In this document: positions 4,379 to 5,838 of the stretch, piece after piece
Layout of the letters: the number at the start of each line of letters is the position of its first letter
Numbering within the stretch: position 1 is the stretch's first letter
NCBI GenBank assembly: GCA_025996695.1
Contig: BNTP01000142.1
Location: 1 to 5,838 of the forward strand
DNA length: 5,838 nt
Reading direction: 5' to 3'
DNA from: Bacteroidia bacterium
GTDB lineage: Bacteria; Bacteroidota; Bacteroidia; Bacteroidales; Azobacteroidaceae
Program-made: the position numbers and the translations under genes
Notes under the pieces: model-generated
Databases searched by the model: none
The model's input: only the letters and a program-made list of their open reading frames with translations
Told to the model about the DNA's origin: nothing

Positions 4379-5345
4379 TATTTTCGATAATTTCAGTCAT
4401 TACATCTTTAATATCTAAGCCTGCCGCCCGCACTTGCTGCGGAATAAAACTCGTGGCAGTCATTCCCGGCGTCGTATTCACTTCCAGCAAACACACTTCG
4501 CCTGTCTCCGAAATAATATAATCCACGCGAATAATGCCTTGCGCACCCACCCAATCGTAGATTTGTGATGTCAAATGTTGTATCTCGTCCGTCAACGCTT
4601 TTGATATACGTGCCGGCGTGATTTCGTCGCTTTCCAAGTTATATTTGGCGTTGTAATCGAAGAAATCGTTTTTTGTTACGACCTCTGTAATCGGGAAAAC
4701 AACTTCCTTTTGTGGAATTTTGTAGCATCCACACGTGACTTCGGTGCCTGACAGAAAACTTTCTATCATTACCTCCTGACCTTCCTTAAAAGCTTCATCT
4801 ATAGCGGGTTGCAATTCCGCGATGGTGCGCACTTTGGTGGTTCCGAAACTTGAACCGCCGTCGTTAGGCTTCACAAACACGGGAAGGCCTAATTTTTTGA
4901 CCATATTTTCCGCAGAAAAAGTATCGCCCCGTCGCAAAAGTATGGATTTGGCTGTTTTCACACCAAAATTGCGCAAATAATTGACACAATAAAATTTATT
5001 GAACGTGAGCGCAGCTGCCCCAACACCACAACAGGAATAGGGAATGCCCAACATATCCAAATAGCCTTGCAACAGCCCATTCTCGCCCGGTGTGCCATGA
5101 ATAGTGATATAAGCAAAGTCAAATTTGATTTTTTTTCCATTTTGAACAAAAGAAAAATCGTTTTTGTCTACATCCATATCGGTGCCTCATTGCACTGTCC
5201 ACTTATCCTTAGTAATCAGCACGATATACAAATTATATCGCTCTTTATCAATAAAAGAGTAAATACCTTGTGCGCTGCGCAACGACACGCTGCTTTCCGA
5301 CGAATAACCGCCGGCCACAATGGCAACATTTTTTAGTTGAGCCAT
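4356..5345 (-). pseudogene. ddl: D-alanine--D-alanine ligase, interrupted by an in-frame TGA
   Basis: Ddl joins two D-alanines using ATP to supply the peptidoglycan stem dipeptide, in the cytoplasm. Counted as one frame from the ATG at 5343-5345 it has 329 codons, the usual Ddl length. Codon 53 (5189-5187) is TGA, and the frame is otherwise intact. Before it: AIVAGGYSSESSVS (8-21) with the N-terminal catalytic Glu. After it: HGTPGENG (83-90), FVKPNDGGSSFG (157-168, ATP grasp), FFDYNAKY in the omega loop (about 228-235), whose Tyr fits D-Ala rather than D-lactate use, RVDY (273-276) and EVNTTPGMT (288-296, Mg and substrate). The start is set by a promoter at 5366-5396 and AAGGA before the ATG. 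An ATG at 5377 lies upstream of the expected transcript start. A restart at 5177, with GAGG 7 nt upstream, would make a 273-residue protein lacking the first strand and the Glu. A point mutation, a sequencing error, or stop-restart into two pieces are all possible. The gene is first in the operon and overlaps the acyltransferase by 23 nt. Confidence 0.85.
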
Positions 5346-5365
5346 AGCTTCCTTGTTTAAGGGCA

Positions 5366-5396
5366 CAAAGTTAAGCAAAAAAAATTATTTTTCAAA
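5366..5396 (-). promoter_or_regulatory. Promoter of the ddl-acyltransferase-mazG operon
   Basis: On the - strand TTTG (5396-5393), a 19-nt spacer and TAACTTTG (5373-5366) match both Bacteroidota promoter boxes with standard spacing. Transcription would start near 5359, leaving a leader of about 15 nt with AAGGA before the ATG at 5345. This fixes the ddl start. It is the best promoter in the window. Confidence 0.75.
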
Positions 5397-5399
5397 AAA

Positions 5400-5427
5400 T
5401 TCATAATTCATAATTCATAATTCATAA
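5400..5427. repeat. Four tandem TTCATAA heptamers between divergent promoters
   Basis: Exactly four copies of TTCATAA fill 5400-5427, followed by a partial unit TTA. The array starts 4 bases from the ddl -33 box and covers the place where the efp -33 box should lie. Loss or gain of units would shift upstream sequence by 7 bp relative to the efp -7 box. Confidence 0.9.
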
Positions 5428-5434
5428 TTATTTG

Positions 5435-5442
5435 TACCTTTG
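5435..5442 (+). promoter_or_regulatory. efp promoter, -7 box
   Basis: TACCTTTG at 5435-5442 is an exact TAnnTTTG, inside the typical TTTGTACCTTTGCA context. No TTTG or TTG lies about 20 nt upstream, since that place is taken by the TTCATAA array. The leader to the ATG at 5471 is about 20-25 nt, AT-rich and without an SD, as is common in Bacteroidota. Confidence 0.7.
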
Positions 5443-5470
5443 CAAAATAATTTTTAATTTTAATACTTTT

Positions 5471-5838
5471 ATGGCGAGTACAGCAGATTTTAAGAATGGT
5501 ATGTGTCTGGATTTAGAAGGACAATACTTCAATATTGTAGAATTTTTGCACGTGAAGCCGGGAAAAGGTCCCGCATTTGTGCGTACTAAATTGAAAAATG
5601 TGACTACCGGTCGTGTAATTGACAAAACGTTCAACTATGGTGTGAAAGTGGACGAAGTGCGGATAGAAAGACGTCCGTATCAGTTTTTGTATCAAGACGA
5701 TATGGGTTACAACTTCATGAATCAAGAAACGTTTGAACAAGTGTCTATCCCGAAAGATAATATCACGGGCGTTGATTTCTTGAAAGAGGGTGACGTCGCC
5801 GAAGTGGTGATTCACGCAGAATCGGAACGTATTTTGTT
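5471..5838 (+). CDS. efp: Translation elongation factor P (3' end outside window)
   Basis: EF-P binds ribosomes between the P and E sites and relieves stalling at runs of proline. The window holds 122 codons of a protein usually near 188 residues. The N-terminal KOW-like domain (about 1-62) contains the loop [10 protein letters not shown] (27-36); Lys32 at its tip corresponds to the lysine (34 in E. coli) that is modified or contacts tRNA. The linker and start of the first OB domain include the conserved ERRPYQFLY (73-81). All of this is strongly conserved in Bacteroidota EF-P. The ATG follows a -7 box by 28 nt, giving a short leader with no SD. efp is divergent from ddl, and the two share a 125-bp intergenic region. 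No frame break is seen up to the window end. Confidence 0.95.
   Translation, partial: MASTADFKNGMCLDLEGQYFNIVEFLHVKPGKGPAFVRTKLKNVTTGRVIDKTFNYGVKVDEVRIERRPYQFLYQDDMGYNFMNQETFEQVSIPKDNITGVDFLKEGDVAEVVIHAESERIL

Noticed and set aside
5187..5189. TGA reassigned to a sense codon (Trp or Gly)
   Set aside because: TGA ends ddl at the expected length (4356-4358) and also ends the XRE gene, and TGG is used normally for Trp, for instance in the mazG CPWD motif. There is no sign of an altered code.
5346..5378. ATG at 5377 as the ddl start, 11 residues longer
   Set aside because: It lies upstream of the transcript start predicted from the strong promoter at 5366-5396, while the ATG at 5345 has AAGGA before it and begins where Ddl proteins begin.

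Overview
The window looks like chromosomal DNA of a Bacteroidota member, probably order Bacteroidales. Promoters match the Bacteroidota sigma pattern (TTTG or TTG, about 19-20 nt, then TAnnTTTG). Most starts lack a strong Shine-Dalgarno sequence. The EF-P, Ddl, MazG and XRE-type proteins all read like Bacteroidales versions. No database search was possible; family calls rest on motifs and recalled family sequences.

Layout. (1) 1-234, + strand: 3' remnant of a transposase-like gene, open at the window edge. (2) 235-880: no credible protein gene. It holds a promoter followed about 70 nt later by a strong terminator (possible small RNA), a G-quadruplex motif, a REP-like palindrome and the first copy (R1) of a long imperfect direct repeat. 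(3) 881-2171, - strand: an accessory insert with a duplicated mazG 3' tail, an AT-rich gene for a membrane-anchored SGNH/GDSL hydrolase, a pair of 23-nt dyad sites, and a small XRE-type regulator. (4) 2172-2495: second repeat copy (R2), running into the true mazG 3' end. (5) 2433-5345, - strand: a compact housekeeping operon, ddl, then an acyltransferase, then mazG, with a 23-nt overlap and a 5-nt gap. ddl carries an in-frame TGA at codon 53. (6) 5346-5470: divergent promoters for ddl and efp separated by four tandem TTCATAA heptamers. (7) 5471-end, + strand: 5' part of efp.

How the parts relate. Ddl makes D-Ala-D-Ala for peptidoglycan, the acyltransferase probably acts in phospholipid or lipid assembly, and MazG hydrolyses non-canonical nucleoside triphosphates; they share one transcription unit. 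The regulator-hydrolase pair lies between two copies of the mazG 3' end plus its downstream region. The simplest reading is that the pair was inserted downstream of mazG by a recombination event that brought or duplicated that flank. The two 23-nt dyads just upstream of the hydrolase promoter are natural candidates for the regulator's operators.

The main points for a second look are the interrupted ddl, the repeat-flanked regulator-hydrolase cassette with its dyads, the heptamer array between the ddl and efp promoters, and the short promoter-terminator unit at 270-372. I see no CRISPR array, tRNA or rRNA, and no clear new multi-gene system.
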